NCBI RefSeq assembly: GCF_000235365.1
Contig: NC_016450.1
Coordinates: forward strand, 1,537,922-1,601,921
Length of the DNA: 64,000 nucleotides
Direction of reading: 5' to 3'
DNA from: Eremothecium cymbalariae DBVPG#7215
Lineage: Eukaryota > Ascomycota > Saccharomycetes > Saccharomycetales > Saccharomycetaceae
Below are positions 18,636 to 29,105 of this stretch, in pieces; the first letter of the stretch is position 1, and every line of letters starts with the position of its first letter. The notes beneath the pieces are model-generated. The model was given only the letters and a program-made list of their open reading frames with translations. It was not told the origin of the DNA and made no database searches. Both the position numbers and the translations under genes were made by a program.

Positions 18636-21066
18636 GATGTATATCCATCCCTGAAACATTAAGAGATACAAAGAAGCAGAACCGGTAAAGGCTCCGAAGA
18701 CATTTAGCCAGCTACTGCATGCGACTGCAGGCAACTACGGGCATTGACAGTATACCCTCACTACAACTAAACCAAAAAAAGACACTTGAGTATACAAGTA
18801 TGTTACCGTCAGCCAGTCTTACCAAGTAAAGGACAATTTCCCACTCTCACAACTAGAACATGCACTAGATATATATACATAAATATATATTTCTGCGTCG
18901 TAATTTTTCCGAACTATTAAGTTATCAAACATGGCCGTATTGGTTGCTCACATAAGCAGCTTATGGCACCATAACCCTACCACCGTAACAGTCGTCTCTG
19001 AGCACCTGATCCAATACTCACGCAGCCAATATAGCCCAAATCCCGTGGTAAATTATCGGAAGCGGAAAAGTCCATTATGTAAGATACTGATTTCACCACA
19101 GAGTTTCTGCTCAATGCCAGCCATAAAAAGGAATCTTGTCAGCTCTAAATTACTTCCTACACAATCAATGCACGATGCACCTTAGAGAACACCGAGAACC
19201 GAAAACCAAAAACGCTAACTCCACTTTCTCTCTAGACTGCTTCATCAAATACTGCAAACCCGCTTTTCTCCCCCCCTTCTCCCACCACCCATTCCCCCTC
19301 CAGTATAGCTACTCCGTTGCAACTATAGAGGTGCCTATAAATTTCCTAATAAACCTAGATAGCAGCGACCAGCAGGTATTTGTCTGTCTTCTCGGAATGT
19401 ATAGTTAGGCGAAAATATACAAAAGTGAGACTGGAAGCCTTTTGCAAGAGATTTTGCAGCAATAATTATATGACTGGCGTGGCCCCACAACTTAGAGTAA
19501 TCTCACATGCACGTCATTCAATGTAACAGTCTGAATACAATGATTCAATACATATAGAAATGCACTGTACGGCGCAACTTACTTCACCGCTCTGTTCATC
19601 GCACAGCATCATCGATGGGAACATAAGGTACAAAGACGACTTGTATGCTAATGTTTAGTTTAGACGGAATGTTTTAACTCTGGCAAGTTAGTAATACGAC
19701 GGTCAAATTTCTTACTACGTTGGCTGCTGTTCTATGGGTTACAATCATTTAGAGATAGAATGGCACAAAAGTAGGCCTACAAAAACTGCCCGATGATGAA
19801 TTTGCCTGCTTCAAACTGATGTCATATTTTTTCACTGCATCCACTACCTAGCCGGCCTGGTCTCGACAATACCCCCATCCCCCCTCCCTCTCTATATCTC
19901 GTTCTCTATTTTTTGGTTCCTCCGTCAGCCACTCCGCTTGTGTGCTTTTATACTACACATACACACTTCTTCACCTTGCTCCAAGTCTGGAATGACAATC
20001 GAGACTTGTCGGGTCGAAGACTACAACTCTACGGTGTTTCTTTTATACACAGCAGCTGCATCGATAGCCCTAAATGACTAGCGGTTGTGAACTCTCCTTA
20101 ACCAATAGTTTGACACTGAGATGGTCTTGTCATTTTTCATCCGCCTAGAATTCGATGCGCAACGTTAATTCTAATAATACGAACTACCTAATCAACTGCC
20201 CAGATCGACAGCGCTCGAAGCTATCTCATACGTCCCCCCATGATTCCGGCATATCTTCCTTGCGCGTGGAAAATTTCAGAAGCTCACACATTCAAGATAT
20301 ATACATCGTCCACAAGAACAGCTCTCTTTTCCACCGACCGCCAGGCAGACAGGCAGGAGCAGAACAGCTATCTCAGCGTTTTTTGCAGGCAAAAGGCTGG
20401 CCTGCTCTTATTACGATCATCCCCCGTCCCTCCTGTCCTCTTCGAAAGCAGTTATCAGATGATCCCCCAGCCTACCCATCCAGCCCTAATGCACTAACAA
20501 AAATCCTGCTATATCTACATCGTCCCCATTTTGCAGACAGATGTCTACTATATTTGTACTAAACGGTGGCTACTTTGGGGCTGTTACAACGGGGTTCCGA
20601 ATGTTGCCGGTTCCGCGTCACGTGATAATATTTCCCAAAAACGCAAGTTAGTGCTTACCCGGACGATTACCAAGTCCCAAACGTAAAAGACCGGAAAGAG
20701 AGCGGGATAGAGATAGAGAGACTGGAGACGATAAAAGACCATATATACAGCAGCAAGTTTGCAGAGGGCTGTTTGGACTTAAGGGAAACAGCAAATTAGA
20801 ATTAAACAGAGGATCTGGAACTCTTCTAGTGTTCATACAAAGTTTTTGAGAGTATTCAGCGGTAGCACTTGGTGAGGAAAGCATTTTTATTTGACAGCTC
20901 CAAAGTCAAGTAGTGAGTTTGCTATTATCGTAAGTTTTGAAGAGAGACAAAGGAGCGAACAAGGAGAAGGAAGTTCGTTCGTGAAAGGAGGAGTTCTTAA
21001 GGGATTATTGGGGCTAGGAACAGAGATATTGCCCCTAAAAGGGTTTGTGGAGCGTGGGAACGAGGT
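18636..21066. other. Long gene-poor region between BSP1 and PDP3
   Basis: About 2.4 kb without a gene I can support, unusually long for this chromosome. It contains a TATA-like AT stretch at 18866-18892 before a small open frame (18931-19185, 84 codons), several pyrimidine-rich tracts (19255-19300, 19865-19922), another open frame of 135 codons (20155-20562) of no recognisable family, a CACGTG core at 20619-20624, a TTACCCG word at 20655-20661 and a purine-rich leader just before PDP3. It could be a long regulatory region or hold a non-coding RNA. Confidence 0.6.
20655..20661 (+). promoter_or_regulatory. Reb1-like site upstream of PDP3
   Basis: TTACCCG is the Reb1 core, about 405 bp before PDP3 and 30 bp after a CACGTG core. 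Reb1 sites clear nucleosomes in yeast promoters. The call rests on the 7-mer. Confidence 0.35.
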
Positions 21067-22119
21067 ATGAATAACACTGATATTAGGACAGGAGATAGAG
21101 TACTTTGTAAGGTGGGGGATTTTCCACCGTGGCCTGCTGTTGTAGTACCCCAGAGATTTTTGAGTAAGCTTGTTTATTCTGGGAAGCGATCCAAGAACTA
21201 TGTTTGTGTGGCATTTTTTAATGATGATTCATATTACTGGAAGGAACCACGACATTTAACGTTACTTACAAACAAGATGTGTACTGATTGGATGAAGAAG
21301 AACTCCAAATCGAGGGATAATGCGTTGATGGGTGCGTATAAGCATGCTATCGAGTACCAGGCGTTGTTTGAATTTTTAAAGGAAAGGTTAATCCAAGAGG
21401 AACGAGATGATATCCTTGAGGATGTGAAGGATATACCTGCTGGCGAGGATCCATTCGAACCGAAGCCCAACCCCAGGCGTGCCGGGAGCAACAACAACAA
21501 CAACAAACCATCTAACTCTAAGAAACGGACGAAACCATCTTCTACAGGCGATGACACAGGCTCATCATCGCCCAACTTAGATAATAAGCTTGAAACATCA
21601 AATGATGAAAAGTTATCATATTCAACATTGCCATCTGTGTCGTCATCGCCGTCTTTATCAGGTTCTTCATCCTCCAAGGCAGGCCATAAGAATAAAAGAA
21701 GGAAATTGGATTACGATAATAGGGTTAGCATCGCTCAGCTGCTTCGCAATAAACTGCAGAGGAATCTGGTGCAAAGGAATGAACCGCCGTCAGAAAAGGA
21801 ATACAAGGAGTCCGATAGGCTGTTTAAGACGATTATCAATAGACTATCTACCGAGCCCCCATTTTTTGACTATAAAGCACTGCGGACTTCGAAGTTGTAC
21901 AAGCTATTGAAGGTTATCACGCATGATAACAACTTGGCCCGTTATCATGAGGATTGCAAAATCATTTTAGCGAAATGGTCGCCTATAATACTCCTTATCA
22001 AGCAAGACAAACAGAGATCACAGCAACTTGAAAAAAAACTTATTACAGGTGATACAAACGGACTTGAAATCAAAGTGGAAGATAATTCAGTTAGGACTCA
22101 CCCGTCAATAGGCAAATAA
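21067..22119 (+). CDS. PDP3: PWWP-domain subunit of the NuA3b histone acetyltransferase
   Basis: The 350-residue protein matches S. cerevisiae Pdp3 (YLR455W), which binds H3 trimethylated at Lys36 and brings NuA3b to transcribed genes. The PWWP domain fills the first 110 residues: GDRVLCKVGDFPPWPAVV with PPWP at 20-23, the aromatic-cage region ending in YYWKEP, then the helical part. A middle segment (about 130-215) is low complexity, with an Asn run encoded by AAC repeats at about 21489-21505 and Ser-rich stretches. The C-terminal domain RVSIAQLLRNKLQRNLVQRNEPPSE ... PPFFDYKALRTSKLYKLLKVI is typical of Pdp3. In S. cerevisiae this gene is on chromosome XII; here it lies between BSP1 and YPR172W, as expected before genome duplication. 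Confidence 0.94.
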   Translation: MNNTDIRTGDRVLCKVGDFPPWPAVVVPQRFLSKLVYSGKRSKNYVCVAFFNDDSYYWKEPRHLTLLTNKMCTDWMKKNSKSRDNALMGAYKHAIEYQALFEFLKERLIQEERDDILEDVKDIPAGEDPFEPKPNPRRAGSNNNNNKPSNSKKRTKPSSTGDDTGSSSPNLDNKLETSNDEKLSYSTLPSVSSSPSLSGSSSSKAGHKNKRRKLDYDNRVSIAQLLRNKLQRNLVQRNEPPSEKEYKESDRLFKTIINRLSTEPPFFDYKALRTSKLYKLLKVITHDNNLARYHEDCKIILAKWSPIILLIKQDKQRSQQLEKKLITGDTNGLEIKVEDNSVRTHPSIGK

Positions 22120-23049
22120 AGTTCACGGCTCACTTGTTTAACGTCTCACTGTTTTTTTTTTTGTTCCTTTTCAACCTGCATGTAAGTACCCAGAGCTCAC
22201 CCAAGCTTTGCCTAGTTCTTTAGACACTAAAGCTTTATTATACACATTGGAGATGTATATATATTAACATCTAGACTTCAACTCCTGATGACCTACCAAC
22301 TCACTATGCTAGTTACTAGCAGCAGATTTATCCTCATATGGTGTAGTCTTCTGCATCATATACAATCAAAGACATCACGTCCCTTCCTGTCACACCCAAC
22401 TACATCCAATTACTACCAACTGCACATAACTGTACCTCAAACACCGGAACTTCCATAGAAGCTGATAAGAATGTTCTAGTACGATCTACCTTATCCTTTC
22501 ATGGTTTTCAATCACCAATTTACCATATGCCAAGAAATAACAAATCACTGTCTTTGTTACATTGAACCAACAGTCGAGGAGAATGAATACGTTTGATGGT
22601 AATACGCGAAACTACGGACACGGATAATTTGTATAGTTTTGAATAAAAAAAGTATATATATACATCACTAAATATCTCTGAAATAGTGGTTGTTAGGTAA
22701 CCGATTGATCCCATTAACTAAGATATAGATTATGATTTTCACATATCTCTTGATCATTACTTAAGATCCTTCACTTATCTTTATACTAGCCAAGATTCCA
22801 TATATATATGTATATAAGATCGTGAACCATTATTTGACGTCAAAATACCCTATAGTACCTATTAAAGGCACGGTTGCTGCTCATGCATGTTGTCGATCTC
22901 TTTTTTGTCCAATTTTTACTGACATATGTTATATATAATTTGTCAGGGGATATAGAGAGAGCAAATTTTGTCCTTGCCAATCTTACAAAGGGGAGTGAAA
23001 TACTTTCAATCAAGGACAAGCTGAGAATTATATCGAAGGCTAAAGACCA
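22120..23049. other. PDP3-YPR172W intergenic region, no gene seen
   Basis: This stretch of 930 bases has an 11-T run after PDP3 (about 22151-22161) and a TATA repeat near 22798-22817. An open frame at 22874-23074 overlaps the next gene's start in another frame and has a poor composition. I see no RNA gene. Confidence 0.5.
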
Positions 23050-23631
23050 ATGGATCCATTCCCAGATCATTTAATACAGTTGTTGAAGACTTCTAAATAT
23101 GTTCATTTAGCTACTGCTGCACCGGACGGCCATCCCTCTATAGCTTTGATGAATTATACATATATCCCGCCACATAAGGCATACCAGACGGATAATGTAG
23201 CCCCATATATTATTTTTGGAACCCATGTGGATACAGAAAAGTATCATAATATAGTGGCAAATCCGCATGTTTCGTTGTTAATTCACGATTGGGTCACTGC
23301 TAAGAAGCTTTCGCTAAAGAAGTACAGTAATACGAATACCCCCACAGAAGGGGATGTGAAGTCTCAGGATGAATCAGGACAAAGCAGATTGTTAAGTCTG
23401 CTCCAGGAGCTAAACCAAGTAGAGTTGTCCCAAATGAGCGCTTCTTTAAGGGGTTTAGCGGAAGTTGTGGAACCAGATTCTGATGAGTCCAAGTTTTATG
23501 AACATGTACTGCTAAAAGCAAACCCAGATGCTAAGTGTTTTATCCAAGGCGATGACGTTGTTATAGTCAAGGTTCAAGTGGAGCGTGCCAAGATTTCTGA
23601 CAATGAGAATAACACCAGTGTTTATGAATAA
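23050..23631 (+). CDS. Pyridoxamine-phosphate-oxidase-like split-barrel protein
   Basis: The 193-residue protein is the counterpart of the S. cerevisiae pair YPR172W and YLR456W, small proteins with the FMN-binding split-barrel fold of pyridoxamine 5'-phosphate oxidase. Visible family features are YVHLATAAPDGHPSIALMNYTYI at residues 17-39, the strand YIIFGTHVDTEKYHNIVANPHVSLLIHDW near 56-84, and the C-terminal KFYEHVLLKANPDAKCFIQGDDVVIVKVQVERAK. A direct role in vitamin B6 synthesis is not established; Pdx3 is the oxidase. The true flavin or haem ligand and activity are unknown. The position between PDP3 and VPS4 fits a single ancestor of the duplicated pair. Confidence 0.9.
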   Translation: MDPFPDHLIQLLKTSKYVHLATAAPDGHPSIALMNYTYIPPHKAYQTDNVAPYIIFGTHVDTEKYHNIVANPHVSLLIHDWVTAKKLSLKKYSNTNTPTEGDVKSQDESGQSRLLSLLQELNQVELSQMSASLRGLAEVVEPDSDESKFYEHVLLKANPDAKCFIQGDDVVIVKVQVERAKISDNENNTSVYE

Positions 23632-23782
23632 ATTGTGGATAGTTGGACGCGGGCGAGTTAAGCACTGCCTTTGTTAAACTTATTTTCTTTTTTTGAATAA
23701 TACGCTAATATACATTTAAGAGTGATGAAATCTTATATATTTATTTATTACGTTATCCTGCTGGGAACTGCGATGATTCCAA

Positions 23783-25084
23783 TTAGTTACCTTCTTGCCC
23801 GAAATCTTTGGTGAATTCTTGTTGCTTCTTTAGGTCTTCGTCATTCACCGTAGGCCTTGAAGTTTTTATAGCCTTCAAGAAATCTTTAATAGTTAAACCA
23901 GGTTCTAATAACTCATCAGCGTCGATATCTGTCCAACTCATTTCTACGGCATCTTTATCACCCGGAGAACATGGAGTTAGTTTATGCTTGTTAGGATCCT
24001 TAGAAACATTTTTAAAATGAGTAGCCATCTGAATTTTCCTAATTGGTTGCATTAATGCGTCCTTCACAACAACAGCTATATCGCTACCGGAATAACCATC
24101 CGTATACTGACCCAAGGTTCTATAATCTTCTTTGGTCAATGTACACGGTGTTTCGCCAACATTCAACTCAAACATCTTTGTTCTTGCGGCCAAGTCTGGC
24201 AAGGGAATATAGATTCTCCTTTCAAACCTTCTTCTAATAGCACTGTCCAATTGCCAAGGTATATTTGTAGCACCCAATACTAGTACACCGGTCGAATCAT
24301 TTCCCACACCATTCATCTGAACTAACAATTCAGTTTTAATTCTTCGACTTGCCTCGCTTTCACCTTCTCCTCTAGATCCAGTTAATGCATCGACTTCGTC
24401 GATGAAAATAATAGAAGGCTTGTTTTCTCTTGCCATATTGAACAATTGTTTCACTAGTCTCTCTGATTCGCCCATCCATTTAGACACCAAATCACTGGAG
24501 CTTATGCTGAAGAACGTTGAGTTGGCTTCCGTAGCCACTGCTTTAGCTAGATAAGATTTACCCGTTCCTGGAGGACCATATAACAAAATCCCAGAGGTAG
24601 GCTTTCTATTCCCCCTGAATAAATGAGGAAACTTTACAGGCAAAATAACTGCCTCTTTCAATGCTTCTTTGGCCCCCTCCAATCCTGCAATGTCCTCCCA
24701 TCTTACATTAGGCTTCTCTGTCAAAATGGCTCCAGATAATGCTCCTCGCAACTTCTTATCCTCACCATCATCATCATGTTCGGATCCAGACCCGTTACCA
24801 CTATCAGTAGAAGCTGCAGCCGTTCTTTTAGGTTTATTTTTCACTTTATCTTCTTCAGTTTCTAAGTAATCCTTCAACTGTTCCGCCCTATTCAAATATT
24901 CAGTAAACTTCACCCTAATTAAATCTTTAGACTTCGGATTTTTCTCATATTTTAGTGCAAGCATTAAATAATCTAACCCATTGTAATATGCCGTATAAGC
25001 ATCCTGGTACTGTGTCGCAGTATCAAAATCAATGGCCTTCTGAATCAACTCGATGCCTTTATTTAGAAAATCACCGGTGCTCAT
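23783..25084 (-). CDS. VPS4: AAA ATPase Vps4, ESCRT-III disassembly
   Basis: The 433-residue ATPase takes apart ESCRT-III filaments on endosomes, letting multivesicular bodies form and the ESCRT parts recycle. An N-terminal MIT domain (about 3-75) binds ESCRT-III tails. After a low-complexity linker come Walker A GPPGTGKS (170-177), Walker B IIFIDE with Glu230, the equivalent of the hydrolysis-dead position E233 of S. cerevisiae, sensor 1 GATN, and the arginine fingers Arg285/Arg286. A beta-domain insertion and a C-terminal helix ([17 protein letters not shown]) complete the family pattern. The frame is open to 25147, but the first ATG with the MSTGDFL start is at 25084. It is convergent with YPR172W. 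Confidence 0.98.
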   Translation of the reverse strand: MSTGDFLNKGIELIQKAIDFDTATQYQDAYTAYYNGLDYLMLALKYEKNPKSKDLIRVKFTEYLNRAEQLKDYLETEEDKVKNKPKRTAAASTDSGNGSGSEHDDDGEDKKLRGALSGAILTEKPNVRWEDIAGLEGAKEALKEAVILPVKFPHLFRGNRKPTSGILLYGPPGTGKSYLAKAVATEANSTFFSISSSDLVSKWMGESERLVKQLFNMARENKPSIIFIDEVDALTGSRGEGESEASRRIKTELLVQMNGVGNDSTGVLVLGATNIPWQLDSAIRRRFERRIYIPLPDLAARTKMFELNVGETPCTLTKEDYRTLGQYTDGYSGSDIAVVVKDALMQPIRKIQMATHFKNVSKDPNKHKLTPCSPGDKDAVEMSWTDIDADELLEPGLTIKDFLKAIKTSRPTVNDEDLKKQQEFTKDFGQEGN

Positions 25085-25360
25085 AGAGGTATAATGTATG
25101 TTAATCGAAAAAAGAACGATCCTGCTTTCTTTTTCCCCTTTTGACACGCGAAAATAATAATTGTCCTTTAGGTGATATGTAATTCAAATGGATATAACTA
25201 CTTGATTGCCGTAGAAGAACTCACAACTTAAACATCACCTATAACTTCCCCTTTATTACTTTTAGGATTGATACATCGCTTTGAAGTAAACGTGATAAAA
25301 TTTTAAAAGGGGCAAAAGGAGCGCAACAAACCCCAAAAAACCTTTTACAGCTTCCAAATA

Positions 25361-26407
25361 TCATTTTAAACGAGGAGATGAGTACTTGTTGTAATCGATT
25401 CTGACGGGGGATAACGACTCAGAACTGTTGCTGATCTGGTCGGGAGCGGAGCCCTTGTTGTTTAGGACCTCTGTTTTGGGGAGGCTTGGATATTTTGCGT
25501 AAAAGTCATGTATATCGTTAGGGTGTTTGCCTGGACTATCTGCGTTATGGGCGCGCATAGGACTGGAAGTAAAGAGTGGATTCAGTGGGTATGGACGTTT
25601 TGGAGAAGGAGACAAAGAGCGCAGCTGCGGTTCTGCAGTGGTTCTTAGGTTACTTATGCGCCTGCGAGACTTGACATACTCGTTGTCGACGTTCGCTTCG
25701 TCCAGCAGTGATTCGAAGAGTTTTGTCTTCTCCTGTGCGAAAGTGAGCTTCTTATTGGCGATCTCCAATTCTTTTTGAGTGTCAAACAATTGTTGTTCGA
25801 GCTTGCGTAGCCTATTCTGAAGTAAGACTACTTGATCGGACTCTGAATTAGATAGATTGAGCCCCAGAAGTCTCTCGGCTCGCTTGTTAGGATTTCCTGT
25901 TTCCCGCAATTGTTGAAGCATTTTGTCGTCATATATCTTCTCCATCATCCGTTTTTTAAGTGTCTCACTTCTAGCAATACGCTGCGAATTAGTAGCCCGT
26001 CTCCTTCTGCTTTCATGTTCGTTTGTAAAAGGTAATCTATAATTGGTAAACGCATTTTTCATGTCATAGAGATCCCTTTGCTCTGAACTAAACACTGAAG
26101 TTAGCCGCTCCCACCACGTTGGAGACTCATCATTTTGTTGTTGTTGCTGATCCCGCTGCTCCTCCTGCTCCTGCCTCTGCCTCTGTTGCTTTAGAAATAC
26201 CCCATCCCTCCTATTTTGCTGTATGGGTAATACACTTTTGTGTACTGCAGAATGTTTTGTTACTTTATAACGCCCTGTAGCTCTTCGCGGTCTTCCTATC
26301 CTGTCATTTTGTTTAATTTGCTTCCATTCCTCTAAAGAACCGTACTCCTTCTTTCGGCTGTCACCAGACCACATATCCATCATCATATCCTTTAATGGCT
26401 GAAACAT
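25361..26407 (-). CDS. Nbp1/YPR174C-like nuclear envelope and spindle pole body protein
   Basis: The 348-residue protein stands where the duplicated pair NBP1 (YLR457C) and YPR174C derive from. Nbp1 inserts new spindle pole bodies into the nuclear envelope. Visible here: a short N-terminal amphipathic segment FQPLKDMMMDMWSGDSRKKEYGSLEEWK, which is like the membrane-binding helix of Nbp1; a basic stretch RIGRPRRATGRYKVTKH; a Gln-rich run; and a coiled coil (about 205-255, LQNRLRKLEQQLFDTQKELEIANKKL). The C-terminal 100 residues are Ser/Pro rich with SPxK sites that could be Cdk targets. The open frame extends to 26437, but the first ATG is at 26407. One gene for two functions is expected before duplication. 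Assignment is by synteny and segments. Confidence 0.82.
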   Translation of the reverse strand: MFQPLKDMMMDMWSGDSRKKEYGSLEEWKQIKQNDRIGRPRRATGRYKVTKHSAVHKSVLPIQQNRRDGVFLKQQRQRQEQEEQRDQQQQQNDESPTWWERLTSVFSSEQRDLYDMKNAFTNYRLPFTNEHESRRRRATNSQRIARSETLKKRMMEKIYDDKMLQQLRETGNPNKRAERLLGLNLSNSESDQVVLLQNRLRKLEQQLFDTQKELEIANKKLTFAQEKTKLFESLLDEANVDNEYVKSRRRISNLRTTAEPQLRSLSPSPKRPYPLNPLFTSSPMRAHNADSPGKHPNDIHDFYAKYPSLPKTEVLNNKGSAPDQISNSSESLSPVRIDYNKYSSPRLK

Positions 26408-26878
26408 CTCAACTTCACTTCCTTTTATATTAATCAATCAGCCTATTTGTTCATAGGGTTTCTGGTTGTCTAAGTGGTCTTCAACTTTGTTTTTTGCAAA
26501 AGTCAATTGTTGAACTTCTTTCCAAGACTACCTGTAGCTGGACAAAGGCAGTTTATATATAAAACAAGTCTGTATGTTTGATATTCTTCCCTCAGGATAA
26601 GCTTCAAATTGATTGGATCAAGTGCTGCCACCACCTTCTGATTGTTGGATCAGCACGATCTGAATTTATTGGATAAGACGTCAAGGATTGTGATCACGTG
26701 GCTTCGCCTTTTCGTGTGTTTTTGGTTTTCGTTTTAATGATTTTATTTGGAAAAAGCTAATAATTCTGGGTTAACGCGTACCCTTATGATGATGTTAAGA
26801 GTTGGATCAGCTTGGAGAGGATATTTATTTGGATCTTTAGGTATTTGAAGAGTTTATTAGGTCTTAAAGACGCTCTTT
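26408..26878. promoter_or_regulatory. Divergent promoter region NBP1-like / DPB2
   Basis: This stretch of 471 bases has a CACGTG core at 26695-26700 and a perfect ACGCGT at 26774-26779. No gene is seen. Confidence 0.55.
26774..26779 (+). promoter_or_regulatory. MCB box (ACGCGT) before DPB2
   Basis: A perfect MluI cell-cycle box 100 bp before the DPB2 ATG. S. cerevisiae DPB2 is expressed at G1/S through MBF, so the site fits the gene. Confidence 0.6.
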
Positions 26879-29020
26879 ATGGACAAGGGTAGTACTTTAC
26901 CTGTGGAAATATCTCCACAATTGTTGAGACCATTGGCGTACAGATTATTGTCGAAGAAGTATGGGTTGAATATTAAGTCAGATGGGCTTGCTTCTCTGGC
27001 CAAGTTTATTGGAAGTACCTTTGGGATGACTTGGAAAAGAAGCCCTGAATCTTTGAAGTTTCTGGAGAAGTTTGCTACGGTATGGAGAGAGCAAGAACGT
27101 GGATTATTTGTTGATGCACAAGGTGTTGAAGAAGTGATCAAGGAGCTTATTGAGCGTAACAAAGCGGCCCAGGAACAGCGGAGGCTATGTGTCAAGTCTG
27201 TGGTAGCTCCTGAGTCTGTAAAACCGAAAACTTTGGATGCGTTTTTGAAATCAAAGCCAAAAAATGCAAGTGCAGAAGATGTGGATATTGTAAGTGTAAG
27301 AGAAGATACGCAACCGGATCTGCAACCAGTGAAGGATATTACCGGTGATGTTGTTATGGATTTAAGCGATGATGCAAATTATAGTGCTGAGAATGATGCT
27401 TCTGCTGCTTCCAATGATGAGTTAAACTGGTCCGATTACTTTAAAATTATCAATTCCTTTTCTCAACAGCGGTTTACCTATGATGCAGTGAAGAAGAGAT
27501 TCCGATTTGTGCGTCCAAAGGAGATGCAGAACTTGAAGAGCTCTTTCATATCCAAGTTAAAGATCCCAACAGTTGAATCTGGGATTCCTCTTTTTTCAAC
27601 AAGGTATCATCTCGTAAAGGAAAGAGTTTTAAGAAATGAAAACTTCCAAAACGGCGATACTTACAATCCTCTCTCATCCATGGCCCAATTGGAAAATCAG
27701 TTAAAGGGAAGTAATTTAAACTTGGGATCTAGTGTATACATGTCTATAACTCAGATTAAAAACTTGCTCGGCCGTGACGGTAAGAATTTCTTATTACTTG
27801 GTGTTTTAAGAAAGAATTCTAAAGGTGTTTGGTTGTTAGAAGACCCCTCTGGTCAAGTGGACTTGGATATTTCAGAAGCAATTCCAACGAAGGGTTCTTA
27901 TTATGTACCCGGATGCATCCTTTTAGCTGAAGGTATTTATTCGCGTAACATGTTTCATGTTTCATCGATCACACATCCACCAGGTGAAAGAAGAGAAGTA
28001 ACCCTAGATGCAATAGGCAATCTCGACATGCTAGGAATACATGAGTTATCCAGTGAGCACTATATTGCTAGGTTAGATAGGGACTTGAAGATTAGACTAC
28101 ACTATCTTGAAAAAGAATTAACAGATCATCGTTTTGTGTTGCTCGGCGGCAATATTTTCCTAGATGAAGTGAATACCTTCGACGCTTTGACAAAAGTATT
28201 CAAAGTTCTGAACGCTGATCCTCCAACTGTAATAGTTTTAAATGGTTCTTTCAATTCCACCCCTTTACACCCCTCCATGACTAGCAAGAACATCAGTTCT
28301 ACTACTACATATAAGAATAATTTTGACGCTCTTGCTTCTCTATTATCGAACTATGAAAGGTTAATTAATGAATGCACTTTCATATTTATCCCCGGGCCCA
28401 ATGACCCTTGGAGTTCAATGGTCACTTCAGGTGTCCCTGGATTGTTACCTCAGAAGGAAATCCCTATAAATTTTGTTAGCAGAGTCAATAGGATATGCAG
28501 ACATGTTTTTTGGGGTTCTACTCCTACAAGAGTTGCATACTTATCGCAGGAGATACTTTTAACGAGAGATGATATATGCACTAGGTTTAAAAGGAATAAT
28601 GTAATATTCCCAATCACAGAAGCGGAAAAAATGGAACAATATCTAACATTGCAAAAAGAGTTACAAGATGAGGATCACGACCCAGATCTCAGTATCAGTC
28701 AGCTCATAAAATCCAGAGATCAACTTCCAGCTAGTGTACAAGAGTCTAGGAAAATCGTCAAGACACTTCTTGATCAACAGCATTTATCTCCTTTTATCTC
28801 ACAAATCAGACCAACTATATGGGATCTAGATCACACTTTGCACTTGTTACCAATTCCATCTACATTGGTCATTTGTGATGTTACCACCTGCCAATATGAT
28901 GTTACATATAATGGGTGCAAGACAATTAATCCTGGAGTATTCATACATAGACGAACTGCACATTACGTGGAATTCATTCCATCCTTAAGAAAGACAATTA
29001 AGGAGGAAGTTCCTTTCTAA
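26879..29020 (+). CDS. DPB2: DNA polymerase epsilon subunit B
   Basis: The 713-residue protein is the essential second subunit of the leading-strand polymerase and ties it to the CMG helicase. The N-terminal helical domain (about 5-110) binds GINS; it has the segment KYGLNIKSDGLASLAKFIG. A linker with acidic and Ser-rich parts follows. The core holds an OB fold (NFLLLGVLRKNSKGVWLLEDPSGQVDLD, around 300-330) and a calcineurin-like phosphoesterase fold (FVLLGGNIFLDEVNTFDALTKVF to PSTLVICDVTTCQYDV) that lacks the metal-binding histidines, as in all B subunits. S. cerevisiae Dpb2 has 689 residues. It is convergent with BET2, as YPR175W with YPR176C. Confidence 0.97.
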   Translation: MDKGSTLPVEISPQLLRPLAYRLLSKKYGLNIKSDGLASLAKFIGSTFGMTWKRSPESLKFLEKFATVWREQERGLFVDAQGVEEVIKELIERNKAAQEQRRLCVKSVVAPESVKPKTLDAFLKSKPKNASAEDVDIVSVREDTQPDLQPVKDITGDVVMDLSDDANYSAENDASAASNDELNWSDYFKIINSFSQQRFTYDAVKKRFRFVRPKEMQNLKSSFISKLKIPTVESGIPLFSTRYHLVKERVLRNENFQNGDTYNPLSSMAQLENQLKGSNLNLGSSVYMSITQIKNLLGRDGKNFLLLGVLRKNSKGVWLLEDPSGQVDLDISEAIPTKGSYYVPGCILLAEGIYSRNMFHVSSITHPPGERREVTLDAIGNLDMLGIHELSSEHYIARLDRDLKIRLHYLEKELTDHRFVLLGGNIFLDEVNTFDALTKVFKVLNADPPTVIVLNGSFNSTPLHPSMTSKNISSTTTYKNNFDALASLLSNYERLINECTFIFIPGPNDPWSSMVTSGVPGLLPQKEIPINFVSRVNRICRHVFWGSTPTRVAYLSQEILLTRDDICTRFKRNNVIFPITEAEKMEQYLTLQKELQDEDHDPDLSISQLIKSRDQLPASVQESRKIVKTLLDQQHLSPFISQIRPTIWDLDHTLHLLPIPSTLVICDVTTCQYDVTYNGCKTINPGVFIHRRTAHYVEFIPSLRKTIKEEVPF

Positions 29021-29105
29021 ATAGGTATTATATTATATCCATGTATATCACGAAAATAAAAAAGCTCTAAACAGAAAAGAATATAGGTTCAACCTTCATA
29101 GTTGG

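Noticed and set aside
18931..19185. 84-codon open frame with a TATA-like stretch upstream
   Set aside because: No recognisable domain, odd composition and no synteny support; kept only as part of the gene-poor region.
20155..20562. 135-codon open frame upstream of PDP3
   Set aside because: Composition follows the pyrimidine-rich DNA, with no hydrophobic core or family motif; an overlapping frame is open as well.
22874..23074. 66-codon open frame just before YPR172W
   Set aside because: It overlaps the start of a well-supported gene in another frame and shows no family feature.
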